This document shows positions 25,869 through 34,409 of a stretch of 55,822 nucleotides of DNA, piece after piece. The stretch spans positions 1 through 55,822 of the forward strand of contig NZ_SMKY01000027.1 of assembly GCF_004349235.1 (NCBI RefSeq). Reading direction: 5' to 3'. Positions within the stretch are counted from its first letter, which is position 1, and the number at the start of each line of letters is the position of its first letter. The translations under genes were made by a program, and so were the position numbers. The notes under the pieces were generated by a model, which did no database searches, had not been told where the DNA came from, and saw only the letters and a list, made by a program, of their open reading frames with translations. The stretch comes from Actinomadura darangshiensis. Its GTDB lineage: Bacteria; Actinomycetota; Actinomycetes; Streptosporangiales; Streptosporangiaceae.

Positions 25869-25879
25869 ATACGTATGTC
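25869..25879. promoter_or_regulatory. LacI-type box C (ATACGTATGTC)
   Basis: Here the box extends to a perfect 12-bp palindrome, ACATACGTATGT (25867-25878). It lies 13 nt upstream of the M20 copy 2 start and its centre is 110 bp from box D. Confidence 0.7.
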
Positions 25880-25978
25880 TGCATTCGTCACCCTACTGGC
25901 GACACAAGGTGGATGGAAGCCATCCATGCACATATAGCACTGCAAGCCTGTACCCGCCACCAGCACTATTGACAAATC

Positions 25979-25989
25979 ATACGTATGTC
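25979..25989. promoter_or_regulatory. LacI-type box D (ATACGTATGTC)
   Basis: This exact box is preceded by CATA and lies 4 nt downstream of a TTGACA -35-like element (25969-25974). It is in the promoter region of the ABC importer operon. A bound repressor would cover the promoter spacer. Confidence 0.7.
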
Positions 25990-26096
25990 AGCATGGTTGG
26001 GACCCACGTTCGAGCCGGTCGACGCCGGCCTCATCACCGGCGAGCCGGGCCGAGCCCGGCGACGACGCGCACGCCCGGTCATCGAGAAGGAGTGAT

Positions 26097-27461
26097 GTGG
26101 TGGCCCTGCTCTCCGCCCGAAGCCGCCCCGCAGGCGGACGGAGGTCCCTGGCCGGCCTGGCGGCCGGGCTCCTCGCCGTCACCGGCTGCGGTGCCCCAGC
26201 GGGCATGGTCGATGTCGAACAGGCGGCCAGGAAGGCGTGCGACGTGCCTTCCCCGGCCAAGCCCACGACCGTCAACGTCCTCGCCTACAGCGGCCCGGCC
26301 ATCGATCCCTTCACCGACGCCATCGTCAAGGGATGCGGCGGCGTGCGGAACCTGGAGATCAAGCACCTGCCGGTGGACTTCAGCGGCCAGATCCAGAAGG
26401 CGGCGCTCGCCCTGTCGTCCGGCGACTCCTCACCGTACGACCTCATCGAGAGCTACAACGGCACCCTGTACGAGTACGCCAGCAAGGGCTGGATCCGGCC
26501 GCTGGACGGCTACATCGCCAAGTACAAGGACCGGTACGGCCTCGGGGACATCGATCCCAAGGCGTGGGACGGATTCACCTACCAGGGCAAGATCTACGGG
26601 ATCCCCGACCAGGCCAACGCCGGGATCCTGATCTACCGCAAGGACCTGTTCTCCAAGCTCGGGCTGAAGGCGCCCCGCACGTACGCGGAGATGCTCGACG
26701 CGGCCAAGCGGCTCAAGGCCGCCAAAGCCGTCAAGTATCCGCTCGGAATGGTGTGGGGCAGCGACGACGCGCTGGCCGACGGATTCCACTCCTGGCTCAC
26801 CGCCAACGGCGGACGCTGGTTCGACGACACGGGACGGCCCGCCTTCGACTCGCCCGCCGGCCTCAAAGCGCTCCAGCAGATGAAGGGGATGCTCCCCTAC
26901 ATGCCGTCCGGCTCCCTCGCGTTCGGCAACGGCGACGTCATGGCGCTGATGCAGCAGGGACTGATCGGCATGACCAGGATCTGGGCCAGCCGGGCCCAGC
27001 CCATCGGCGATCCGAACCAGTCCCGGGTCGCGGGCAAGATCGGATTCGCCGCCGCCCCCGCCGCCGTCCCCGGCGGTCCGCCCGCCAGCGAGACCTCGCA
27101 GGACGGATTCGTCATTCCGAAGAACTCCCGGCTCGACCCGGAGACGCTCTTCCGCCTCATGGCGTCGACGATCACATCGCCCGACGTCATGAAGCAGGCG
27201 GCGACCGTCGCCGTCCCGCCGCGCATGTCGATGATCAACGACCCGGCCACCGCCCGGCCGTACTGGCCCGCGGTCCGCGAGTCGGGCGAACGCGGCGTCC
27301 AGCCGCTGCCCCGGGTGCCCTACATGGACCCGCTCACCAAATCCGTCGTCAATCCGTACCTGGCCAAAGCGCTGACCGGATCCACCGACCCGGCCCGGGC
27401 ACTGCGCGCGGCGGCGACCCAGTTGGAGAGCTCGCTCAAGGCGAAGGGGTACCTCCGATGA
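26097..27461 (+). CDS. ABC importer lipoprotein, family 1 solute-binding protein
   Basis: This protein of about 454 residues is a secreted solute-binding lipoprotein. A positively charged start is followed by a hydrophobic stretch and the lipobox LAVTGC. The mature part has family-1 features (FSGQIQKAALALSSGDSSPY DL-type binding loop, GKIYGIPDQANAGILIYRKD, AMMS-like C-terminal lobe). Members bind sugars, sugar alcohols or sugar phosphates. Two adjacent GTG codons (26097, 26100) are possible starts after GAAGGAG. The permease gene overlaps its stop. It lies behind box D, so uptake is induced with the island enzymes. No ATPase is encoded here; a shared MsiK-like ATPase elsewhere is usual in actinobacteria. 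Confidence 0.85.
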   Translation: MVALLSARSRPAGGRRSLAGLAAGLLAVTGCGAPAGMVDVEQAARKACDVPSPAKPTTVNVLAYSGPAIDPFTDAIVKGCGGVRNLEIKHLPVDFSGQIQKAALALSSGDSSPYDLIESYNGTLYEYASKGWIRPLDGYIAKYKDRYGLGDIDPKAWDGFTYQGKIYGIPDQANAGILIYRKDLFSKLGLKAPRTYAEMLDAAKRLKAAKAVKYPLGMVWGSDDALADGFHSWLTANGGRWFDDTGRPAFDSPAGLKALQQMKGMLPYMPSGSLAFGNGDVMALMQQGLIGMTRIWASRAQPIGDPNQSRVAGKIGFAAAPAAVPGGPPASETSQDGFVIPKNSRLDPETLFRLMASTITSPDVMKQAATVAVPPRMSMINDPATARPYWPAVRESGERGVQPLPRVPYMDPLTKSVVNPYLAKALTGSTDPARALRAAATQLESSLKAKGYLR

Positions 27462-28321
27462 ACCGCCGGACGTTCCTGGCGTTCGCCTCGCCCAGCCTGA
27501 TCCTCATGACCGTCCTGATGGTGGCGCCCCTGGCACTCACCGTCTACCTCAGCCTGAACGACTTCAGCTACGGCTCGCCGCTCCATTTCCGGGGGCTCGG
27601 CAACTACACCGAGGTGCTGTCCCAGGCGACCTTCTGGCACGCGACGGCCTTCACGCTGGTCTACACCGGCGGCACCACGATCCTGAAGATCATCGTGGGG
27701 TTCGCGCTGGCGCTGGCGCTGAACCATGTCATCAGGGCCCGGTCGTTCTTCCTCGGGCTGCTCCTCGTCCCCATGATCGTTCCCCCGGTCGTCGGTGCCC
27801 TGGTGTTCGGGTGGATGTTCCGCGACGACATCGGGATCGGCCTGTTCACCTACGCGCTCTCGGAGACGGGCGTGCACGTCCACTGGCTCTCCGAGCCCTG
27901 GCCGGCGCGGTTCCTGCTGATCCTGCAGAACACCTGGCAGGACGCGGCCTTCGGCGCGCTCATCCTGCTGGCGGGCCTCCAGGGGCTGCCGGACGAACCC
28001 CTCGAAGCCGCCATGGTCGACGGGGCCGGCTGGTTCCAGCGCGTCCGGCACGTGATCATCCCGGGCCTGCGGGGCCTGTTCGCGTTCGTCGCCCTGATGA
28101 GCGTCATGGACGCGTTCCGCATCTTCGACAACATCGCCGTGATGACCAAGGGCAACCCGGCGGGCGCGACGACCAGCCTCATGTACCTCAACTACCAGGT
28201 CGCCTTCCAGCAGCAGCGGCTCGGACTCGGCAGCGCGATCAGCGTGCTGACGGTCGGCGCCATCGTCCTCCTGATGATCCCGTTCATCCGCCAGACCCGG
28301 CGGCAGTTCCGAGGTGAGTGA
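27458..28321 (+). CDS. ABC importer permease 1 (MalF-like)
   Basis: This 287-residue protein has six hydrophobic segments and the permease EAA loop EAAMVDGAGWFQRVRHVIIP that contacts the ATPase. The opening (LAFASPSLILMTVLMVAPLA) is typical of carbohydrate ABC permeases. The ATG overlaps the stop of the solute-binding gene. It works with the next gene as a heterodimer. Confidence 0.9.
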   Translation: MNRRTFLAFASPSLILMTVLMVAPLALTVYLSLNDFSYGSPLHFRGLGNYTEVLSQATFWHATAFTLVYTGGTTILKIIVGFALALALNHVIRARSFFLGLLLVPMIVPPVVGALVFGWMFRDDIGIGLFTYALSETGVHVHWLSEPWPARFLLILQNTWQDAAFGALILLAGLQGLPDEPLEAAMVDGAGWFQRVRHVIIPGLRGLFAFVALMSVMDAFRIFDNIAVMTKGNPAGATTSLMYLNYQVAFQQQRLGLGSAISVLTVGAIVLLMIPFIRQTRRQFRGE

Positions 28322-28325
28322 TCCC

Positions 28326-29228
28326 ATGACGGCCGAAACCACCGACCGCCCCGCCGCCCGGCCGCGGCGCCGGAGCCTGCCGGCTCCGGCGCGTCCACGG
28401 CGCAAGCGGTCCCGGTGGCTCCCGACGCTCACCGCCTACGGGTTCCTCACCCTGGCCGCCGTCTTCGCCCTCGCGCCCTTCGTCTGGGTCGGGCTCGCCT
28501 CGATCAAGAGGCCGATCGACGCCTTCACCCTTCCGCCGCTGTGGCACTTCGAGCCGAACATCGAGGCGTACCGGATCCTCTGGTACGAGCACGACTTCGG
28601 CACCTTCTTCATGAACACCCTGGTCATCGGTGTCGCCACGGTGGTCATCTCGCTGCTGGTCAGCCTGCCCGCCGCCTACGCCCTGGCCCGCTACACCAAA
28701 CGCGCGGCCGTCAGCCTGCTCATCCTGGCCCTCGTCTTCCGGGCCCTGCCGCGCATGTCGGTCGTCCTGCCCTTCTACTACATCTCGCGGGAGCTCGGCG
28801 TCTACGACTCGAAGATCACACTGATCGTGGTGCTCGTCGCGGTCAACCAGCCGTTCACCATCTGGCTGCTGCGCAACTTCTTCGCGGCGCTCCCCGAGGC
28901 GCTGGAGGAGTCGGCGATGGTCGACGGATGCACCCGGTTCGAAGCCTTCCGCAAGGTGATCCTCCCGCTCGTGCGCCCCGGCATCGCCGCTGCCGGCGTC
29001 TTCACCTTCCTGCTCGCCTACCAGGACTACCTGATCCCGCTCATCCTCAGCCAGTCCAACGCGGTCACCCTGCCCGTGTTCATCGCCCAGTTCTCGACCG
29101 AGAACATCGCCGACTGGCCCGTCATCTCCGCGGCCAGCGTCTCCCTCGCCCTCCCGGTCGTCGCCTGCGTCATGCTCGCCCAGCGGCTCCTCATCGCCGG
29201 CCTCACCGCCGGATCCGTCAAGGGGTGA
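28326..29228 (+). CDS. ABC importer permease 2 (MalG-like)
   Basis: This protein of about 300 residues has an Arg/Pro-rich cytoplasmic N-terminus (about 35 residues) and six hydrophobic segments. The EAA loop EESAMVDGCTRFEAFRKVIL is followed by P and a hydrophobic end. The ATG at 28326 was chosen over the GTG at 28314, which overlaps the previous stop. GAGGTGAG lies upstream. It completes the membrane part of the importer; the ATPase is not in the window. Confidence 0.9.
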   Translation: MTAETTDRPAARPRRRSLPAPARPRRKRSRWLPTLTAYGFLTLAAVFALAPFVWVGLASIKRPIDAFTLPPLWHFEPNIEAYRILWYEHDFGTFFMNTLVIGVATVVISLLVSLPAAYALARYTKRAAVSLLILALVFRALPRMSVVLPFYYISRELGVYDSKITLIVVLVAVNQPFTIWLLRNFFAALPEALEESAMVDGCTRFEAFRKVILPLVRPGIAAAGVFTFLLAYQDYLIPLILSQSNAVTLPVFIAQFSTENIADWPVISAASVSLALPVVACVMLAQRLLIAGLTAGSVKG

Positions 29229-29254
29229 GCCCCGCGGCGAAGGGGCGGTAGCGG

Positions 29255-29779
29255 TCAGGCGGTGAGCGGGGCCAGGGTGGGGACGGCGTCGAGGAGCCGC
29301 CGCGTGTAGGGGTGCTGCGGGCTCTCGAAGATCGCGTCGGTGCCGGCCAGCTCGACGAACCCGCCGCCCTTGTAGGGGCCCTTGTACTTGACGTCCTTGG
29401 ACGTGATGGGCGTGCCGTCGTCGAACTTCAGCCCGTCCTTCAGGGTGTACGTCCACGTCTTGGCGTCGTCGCTCGGCTTCCCGAGATCGGTGGCCAGGTC
29501 GGGGACGGGCTTGGTGCCCGCCTCGCCGGGGGCCCGCTGCCGGGTGGCGAGCGTGCGGTAGACCAGTGTCGGCAACGCGCCGCCGCCGGAGGTGTACAGC
29601 CGCGCCGGGTCGAACTCGGTCAGCCCGCTCTGGTTCAGCACGGTCAGCGTGCCGCCCTGGCAGGTCTTCGGATCGAACGCCGCCGAGGAGCCGGCGCCGG
29701 AACCGGAGCCGCACGCCACGGCGGCGGACGCGATCGCCGGCAGCACGGCGCCGAGCAGGACGGCCGGTCTCTTCCTCAT
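29255..29779 (-). pseudogene. Chimeric remnant: peptide-ABC binding protein joined to an ATPase tail
   Basis: The frame starts as a family-5 (peptide/nickel) solute-binding lipoprotein. It has a signal with lipobox AAVAC, then TLTVLNQSGLTEFDPARLYT, VYRTLATRQRA and TWTYTLKDGLKFDDGTPITS. After about 115 residues it switches in frame near VKYKGPYKGG. It then ends like the C-terminus of an oligopeptide-ABC ATPase (GFVELAGTDAIFESPQHPYT, RRLLDAVPTLAPL). A deletion that removed the rest of the binding protein, the permeases and most of the ATPase gene(s) would explain this. No known function survives. It lies downstream of the sulfonate-type operon in the same direction; the frame extends upstream to a less likely start at 29887. 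Confidence 0.8.
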
Positions 29780-29916
29780 GGGAGCCTCTCTCGCCCGGAC
29801 GCCCCGGATCGCGGGGCGCCGCACCACGGACCTCGCCGAGGTCCGGCGCGCCGGTGCGGACGAACGTAGCCCGCCTCGCACCGTCACGCAACTTTTCCTA
29901 TCAATTTAGTTCTGAA

Positions 29917-30888
29917 TTAGGGTCTGGCCCCGGGCGCGAGCCAGGAGTCGAGCGTGTAGTCCTTCTTGACGAGCGCCTGCTGGACGAGGAACGCCTTTGT
30001 CCCTTCGAGCAGCTTGAGCCCCTCCGCGGAGAAGGGCTCATCCGGCAGCTGCTCCTTCAGCGTCGTCTTGATCGTGATCTCGGGCTCGTACCCGCCGGTC
30101 TTGGCGACGTACTGGGTGTAGTTCGCCCAGTCGGCCTTGGCGACCCGCACGGCCTTCGTCTCGGCCTTCTGCCACACCTGGACGATGCTCCTGTTCGCGG
30201 CCAGGTACTTCTCCGTCACGACCGTGACGGACGTGCCGAGCAGGTCCGGGTGGTCGCGGGACGCGACGTCGATCGACCGGTAGCCCTTCCGCTCCTGCGC
30301 GACCTGGTCGGCGGAGACCAGGCCGCCCGCGTCGATCGAGTTCTTCTCCAGCGCCGCGATGATCGCCGGCGTGTACATGTGGATGATCTCCTTCGGCTTC
30401 ACCCCGGCCTGCTCCAGCGCGCCGAGCAGGTAGCGGTGGATGTAGGAGCCGGTCTGGACGCCGATCCGCTTGCCCTCCAGGTCCTTGAGGGACGCCGGGC
30501 CGCCGTCCTTCTTGGCGAGGACCGCGGCGTCCAGGCGGACCGAGTTGAGCGACAGCAGCCGGGTCGGCAGGCCCTGCCCGCGGCCGATGAGCGCCGGGGT
30601 GTCCCCGTACATGCCGATGTCGAGGGAGCCGCCGGCCAGCGCCTGGTTCAGGTCGGGGCCGTTCGGGAACGTGGCGACCTTGATCCTGGTGACGCCGGCG
30701 GCCGTCAGCTCCGGGAGCAGCTCGCCGCGCTGGTCGAGGAACCCGACGGCGCGGGTCAGCTTGTTGCCGACGCCCGAGCCGATCACTCCGACGCGCAGCG
30801 TCCCGGAGCCGCTGTCGGCCTCCGACGAGCCGCACGCCGTCGCGGCGAGGACCAGCAGCCCGGCGGCCAGAAGTCGGGGGATTCTCAC
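29917..30888 (-). CDS. Sulfonate/nitrate-type ABC solute-binding lipoprotein
   Basis: This 323-residue secreted lipoprotein has the lipobox LAATAC after a hydrophobic leader. The NMT1/SsuA-like fold follows: VGVIGSGVGNKLTRAVGFLD, QALAGGSLDIGMYGDTPALI, LAKKDGGPASLKDLEGKRIG and a C-terminal helical lobe. The GTG start at 30888 has AAAGGCGG upstream. It is the last intact gene of an operon with a permease, ATPase, FAD protein and ferredoxin. The upstream Cys-containing leader peptide points to sulfur: an alkanesulfonate or related organosulfur ligand is likely. Confidence 0.85.
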   Translation of the reverse strand: MRIPRLLAAGLLVLAATACGSSEADSGSGTLRVGVIGSGVGNKLTRAVGFLDQRGELLPELTAAGVTRIKVATFPNGPDLNQALAGGSLDIGMYGDTPALIGRGQGLPTRLLSLNSVRLDAAVLAKKDGGPASLKDLEGKRIGVQTGSYIHRYLLGALEQAGVKPKEIIHMYTPAIIAALEKNSIDAGGLVSADQVAQERKGYRSIDVASRDHPDLLGTSVTVVTEKYLAANRSIVQVWQKAETKAVRVAKADWANYTQYVAKTGGYEPEITIKTTLKEQLPDEPFSAEGLKLLEGTKAFLVQQALVKKDYTLDSWLAPGARP

Positions 30889-30920
30889 GTTGCCGCCTTT
30901 CGCAGGGGGTTCGCGGTGCT

Positions 30921-31265
30921 TCAGGAGGTGAGGGGCGCGCCCGCGCGGTCCAGCGACGGACCGATCGCGAGCCTGGCGCCGGGGGTGCGTCCCCGGCCCC
31001 AGCCGATCTGGGCGCGGTAGCCGCCGAGCGTGCCGTCCGCGGCGAGGACCGCCTCGTCCGGCGGCTCGGGCAGCGCGTGCGAGCGCGGGTCGACGAACAG
31101 GGCGTCGACCGGGCAGTACGCCTCGCACATGAAGCAGGTCTGGCAGTCGCTCTGCCGGGCGATGACCGGGATGCCGTCCGCGCCGCGGTCGAAGACGTTC
31201 GTCGGGCAGACGTCGACGCACTTGTCGCAGGCGATGCACCGCTCGCGCGAGACGATCTCGATCAC
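30921..31265 (-). CDS. 2x[4Fe-4S] ferredoxin-like subunit
   Basis: This 114-residue protein has two classical cluster motifs, CIACDKCVDVCP and CQTCFMCEAYCP, in its first 55 residues. A 50-residue tail follows (GGYRAQIGWGRG). This tail resembles AprB-type beta subunits of adenylylsulfate reductase more than a free ferredoxin. The GTG start overlaps the end of the FAD-protein gene by 4 nt, so the two are made together and probably form an alpha-beta complex that passes electrons to or from the flavin. It is cytoplasmic. Confidence 0.8.
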   Translation of the reverse strand: MIEIVSRERCIACDKCVDVCPTNVFDRGADGIPVIARQSDCQTCFMCEAYCPVDALFVDPRSHALPEPPDEAVLAADGTLGGYRAQIGWGRGRTPGARLAIGPSLDRAGAPLTS

Positions 31266-32836
31266 GATGCCACCGCCAGTGCCCCGGCCTCGGGACGCGT
31301 CCAGATCTCGTCCAGGCCGCCGGTGACGAGCCTGCGGTGCTGGGCCGGGTCCTGTTCCGGCAGGTCCAGGCGCTTGTGCATGCCGCGGGTCTCGGTCCGG
31401 GCGAGCGCGGCGCTGTACATCCAGCGGGCGTGCGCGGTCATCGCGGCGGCCGACCGCGCCCGGACGACGCCGGCGCCCTCCTCGCGGAGCGTGCCGCGCA
31501 GCTCACGCCACGTCCGGTCCAGGACGTCCAGCGCCGGGGTGAGCCGGTCGCCGTGCCGCAGCAGGTTCTTGTCGTAGGGCAGCACCTCGGCCTGGACGGC
31601 GGCGATGTACTCGGCGTGGCCGCCGGTCGCCGGGCCGGCAGGCCGCAGGCCCGCCTCGCCGAGCGCGTGCACTGCCCGCTCCCCGGCTCGTCCGCCCAGT
31701 CCGGCGGCATACCGGGCGGCACCCTGCCCGGCCCAGGTGCCCGACGACATCGCCCAGGCGGCGTTGTGGCTGCCGCCGCCGGTGAAGCCGCCGCAGACCA
31801 GCTCGCGGGTGGCGGCGTCCCCCGCCGCGTACAGGCCCGGCACCGACGTGGCGCAGTCGGCACCGGTGAGCCGGATGCCGCCGGTGCCGCGCACGGTCCC
31901 CTCGGCGAGCAGCGTGACGGGGAACAGGTCCTTGAACGGGTCGATGCCCTGCCGGTCGAACGGGAGGAAGAAGTTGGCCTGCGCGAGGCGCATCGCCCGC
32001 TGGTCCTCGGGCGTGGCCCGGTCGATGCGGCACAGGACGGGCTCGCTCAGCAGCGTCCGGGCGATCACGGACCGGCCCTTCCGGCTGCCCGCGCCCTCCA
32101 GCACTGTGCCGTCCGCGTGGTAGAAGGTGGCGAACGAGTAGAACGCCGTCTTGGTCACGGACGTGAAGGCAGGCGCGATCGCGTAGGCGTTGGAGAACTC
32201 CATGCCCGACAGTTCCGCGCCGGCCTCCGCGGCGAACAGCGCGCCGTCCCCGGTGTTGACGTCGCAGCCCAGCGCCCTGCTGAGGAAGGCGCACCCGCCG
32301 GTCGCCAGCACGACCGCGCCCGCATGCACCCGGAAGGGCCGGTCGTCTCGGACGCGGTACCCGGCGGCTCCGGCGACGGACCCCGAGCCGTCCGCGAGCA
32401 GCTCGGTGACCGGGCTGTGGTCGAGGACCCGCACGCCCGCCCGCCGGACCCGCACCCGCATCCGCCGCATGTACTCCGGGCCCTGCAGGCCGCGCCGGAT
32501 CTGGCGCCCGTTGTCATCCACCGGGAACGGGTACCTGGAGATCTCGGCCAGCTCGTTCATGTTCGCGTACGTCTGGTCGAGGACGCGCGCCATCCAGTCG
32601 CGGTCGGCGAGGTAGCCGCCGAGGCTCTCCCGGCTCGCCATGGCGGCCTCCCGGGCCTGCGGCTCCGGCTCGACGTACCAGACCCCGGTACCCGCGGACG
32701 CCGTCGCGCCGCTCGTCCCGAGGTACCCCTTGTCGGCGAGGACGACGTCGGCGCCGGCCTCCGCCGCCTTGATCGCGGCCCACGCGCCGGCGGGTCCGCC
32801 GCCCGCGACGAGCACATCGGCGTTCAACTCGGTCAT
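31262..32836 (-). CDS. FAD-dependent oxidoreductase, fumarate-reductase/AprA-like
   Basis: This 524-residue flavoprotein has the N-terminal dinucleotide motif VLVAGGGPAGAWAAIKAAEA (GxGxxG), followed by GYLGTSGATASAGTG. Later come VVLATGGCAFLSRALGCDVN with its acidic loop and the GLYAAGDAATRELVCGGFTG FAD motif. The C-terminal helical domain (LARTETRGMHKRLDLPEQDP) matches the fumarate reductase/succinate dehydrogenase/adenylylsulfate reductase flavoprotein group. Both ends overlap neighbours by 4 nt. Encoded between a sulfonate-type ATPase and a ferredoxin subunit, it is likely a reductase or oxidase for the imported sulfur compound. The exact reaction is unknown. Confidence 0.8.
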   Translation of the reverse strand: MTELNADVLVAGGGPAGAWAAIKAAEAGADVVLADKGYLGTSGATASAGTGVWYVEPEPQAREAAMASRESLGGYLADRDWMARVLDQTYANMNELAEISRYPFPVDDNGRQIRRGLQGPEYMRRMRVRVRRAGVRVLDHSPVTELLADGSGSVAGAAGYRVRDDRPFRVHAGAVVLATGGCAFLSRALGCDVNTGDGALFAAEAGAELSGMEFSNAYAIAPAFTSVTKTAFYSFATFYHADGTVLEGAGSRKGRSVIARTLLSEPVLCRIDRATPEDQRAMRLAQANFFLPFDRQGIDPFKDLFPVTLLAEGTVRGTGGIRLTGADCATSVPGLYAAGDAATRELVCGGFTGGGSHNAAWAMSSGTWAGQGAARYAAGLGGRAGERAVHALGEAGLRPAGPATGGHAEYIAAVQAEVLPYDKNLLRHGDRLTPALDVLDRTWRELRGTLREEGAGVVRARSAAAMTAHARWMYSAALARTETRGMHKRLDLPEQDPAQHRRLVTGGLDEIWTRPEAGALAVAS

Positions 32837-33564
32837 GATGCCTCCTTGGCGGTCGCGACGGCCCGGACTCCGAGTCCGCCGAGCAGATCGCGGCGCAGTG
32901 CGATGAACCGCGGGTCGTCCAGCGACCGCGGCCTGGGAAGGTCGACGGCGTACTCCCGTTCGATCCGGCCGTCCGCGAGCAGCAGTGCGCGGTCGGCGAG
33001 CAGGAGCGCCTCCTCGACGTCATGGGTGACCAGCAGGACCGCCGGCCGGTGCTCGGCCCACAGGTCGGCGACGAGCGCCTGCGCGTTGAGCCTGGTGAGC
33101 GCGTCCAGTGCCCCGAACGGCTCGTCGAGCAGCAGCAGATCGGGCGTCCGCACCAGCGCCCGGGCCAGTGCGACGCGCTGCGCCTCGCCGCCGGACAGGG
33201 TGAGCGGCCACGCGTCGGCGCGGGCCGTCAGCCCGACCTCGGCCAGCGCCGTCTCGGCCCGCTCGCGCAGGCCGCGTCCCCGCAGGCCGAGGACGACGTT
33301 GTCCCAGACCCGGCTCCACGGGAGCAGGCGGTGCTCCTGGTAGACGACGGCGCGCTTGCCGGGGACGCCGATCTCGCCGCTCCCCTCGCCGTCCAGCCCG
33401 GCCAGGGCGCGCAGCAGCGTGCTCTTCCCCGAGCCGCTCGCGCCGAGCAGCGCGACGAACTCGCCGGGCGCGATGTCGAGGTCGACGCCGTCCAGGACGG
33501 CGCGCTCGCCGAACACCCGCCTGAGGCCGCGGACGCGCACTCCCCTCCGCACCGTCGTCGTCAT
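32833..33564 (-). CDS. Sulfonate-type ABC transporter ATPase
   Basis: This 243-residue ATPase has Walker A GASGSGKST, the Q-loop VVYQEHRLLPW, signature LSGGEAQR, Walker B LLLLDEPFGALD and a switch His in VTHDVEEAL. It is of the SsuB/TauB subgroup. The ATG overlaps the permease stop and its own stop overlaps the FAD gene start (ATGA at both ends). It energises uptake for the binding protein at 29917-30888. Confidence 0.9.
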   Translation of the reverse strand: MTTTVRRGVRVRGLRRVFGERAVLDGVDLDIAPGEFVALLGASGSGKSTLLRALAGLDGEGSGEIGVPGKRAVVYQEHRLLPWSRVWDNVVLGLRGRGLRERAETALAEVGLTARADAWPLTLSGGEAQRVALARALVRTPDLLLLDEPFGALDALTRLNAQALVADLWAEHRPAVLLVTHDVEEALLLADRALLLADGRIEREYAVDLPRPRSLDDPRFIALRRDLLGGLGVRAVATAKEAS

Positions 33565-34409
33565 CGGGCCACCAGTCCCTTCCGCCAGGCCAGGGCGCGC
33601 CGTTCGATGAGCCGCACCAGCAGGTCCGTCGACACGCCGAGCAGCGCGTACACCACGAGCACCAGGAAGACGGTGTCCATCTGCAGGAACTGGGTGGCCT
33701 GGTTGATGACGAAGCCGATGCCGCTGGCCGTCGCCGACTGCTCCACGACGACGAGCGTCAGCCAGGCGACACCGAGCGACAGCCGCAGCCCGACGAGGAT
33801 CTGCGGGAGCGCGCCGGGCAGGACGACCTTCCGGATCAGCCCGATCCGGCCGAGCCCGCAGGTGCGGGCGGACTCCACCAGCCGCTCGTCCACGCCCCGG
33901 ATGCCGTGGAACACGTTGATGTAGAGCGGGAACACCACGCCGACCGCGATCAGGCCGACCTTGGACGTCTCGCCGATCCCGAACCAGATGATGAACAGCG
34001 GGACCAGCGCGAGGTGCGGCAGCATCCGCACCGCCTGGACGGGCGCGTCGATGATGTCCTCGCTGACCCTGAACAGCCCGGCGAGCAGCCCGAGCACGAG
34101 GCCCGCCGGGAGCCCGATCGCCAGGCCCTTCAGGACCCGCACCAGCGAGACCCCGAGGTTCTCCAGCAGTGCGCCCGACGAGAGCATCTCCCAGCCGCGC
34201 ACGGCGACGTCGCTGAGCGGCGGGGTCGTGCTGCCCAGCCAGCCGGCGCGGGCCCCGGCCTCCCACAGCGCGAGGACGGCGACCAGTCCTATGACCTTGC
34301 GCGCCCGGCGCAGCAGCGACACCAGCACGGCACCGGAACGGGTCACGGTCGAGCCCCGCGCCGCCGCGGGAATCGCCGAGCGGGGCGGATCGAGCAGGTC
34401 GGTGGACAC
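33561..34409 (-). CDS. Sulfonate-type ABC transporter permease
   Basis: This 282-residue membrane protein has about six hydrophobic segments. The EAA-type loop is VESARTCGLGRIGLIRKVVL, followed by PGALPQILVGLRLSLGVAW as in SsuC/TauC. The start is a GTG with CCGGAGG upstream. It is the first enzyme-coding gene of the operon; a 23-codon leader peptide ends 115 nt before it. The permease is probably a homodimer because only one is encoded. Confidence 0.9.
   Translation of the reverse strand: MSTDLLDPPRSAIPAAARGSTVTRSGAVLVSLLRRARKVIGLVAVLALWEAGARAGWLGSTTPPLSDVAVRGWEMLSSGALLENLGVSLVRVLKGLAIGLPAGLVLGLLAGLFRVSEDIIDAPVQAVRMLPHLALVPLFIIWFGIGETSKVGLIAVGVVFPLYINVFHGIRGVDERLVESARTCGLGRIGLIRKVVLPGALPQILVGLRLSLGVAWLTLVVVEQSATASGIGFVINQATQFLQMDTVFLVLVVYALLGVSTDLLVRLIERRALAWRKGLVAR

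Noticed and set aside
26237..28321. 694-codon frame fusing a basic protein with the first permease
   Set aside because: Only the part from 27458 has permease features. The earlier part is a shadow of the solute-binding lipoprotein gene.
29229..29272. Possible hairpin between GCCCCGC and GCGGGGC after the second permease
   Set aside because: The arms are about 30 nt apart and one lies inside the convergent remnant, so a real terminator is not supported.
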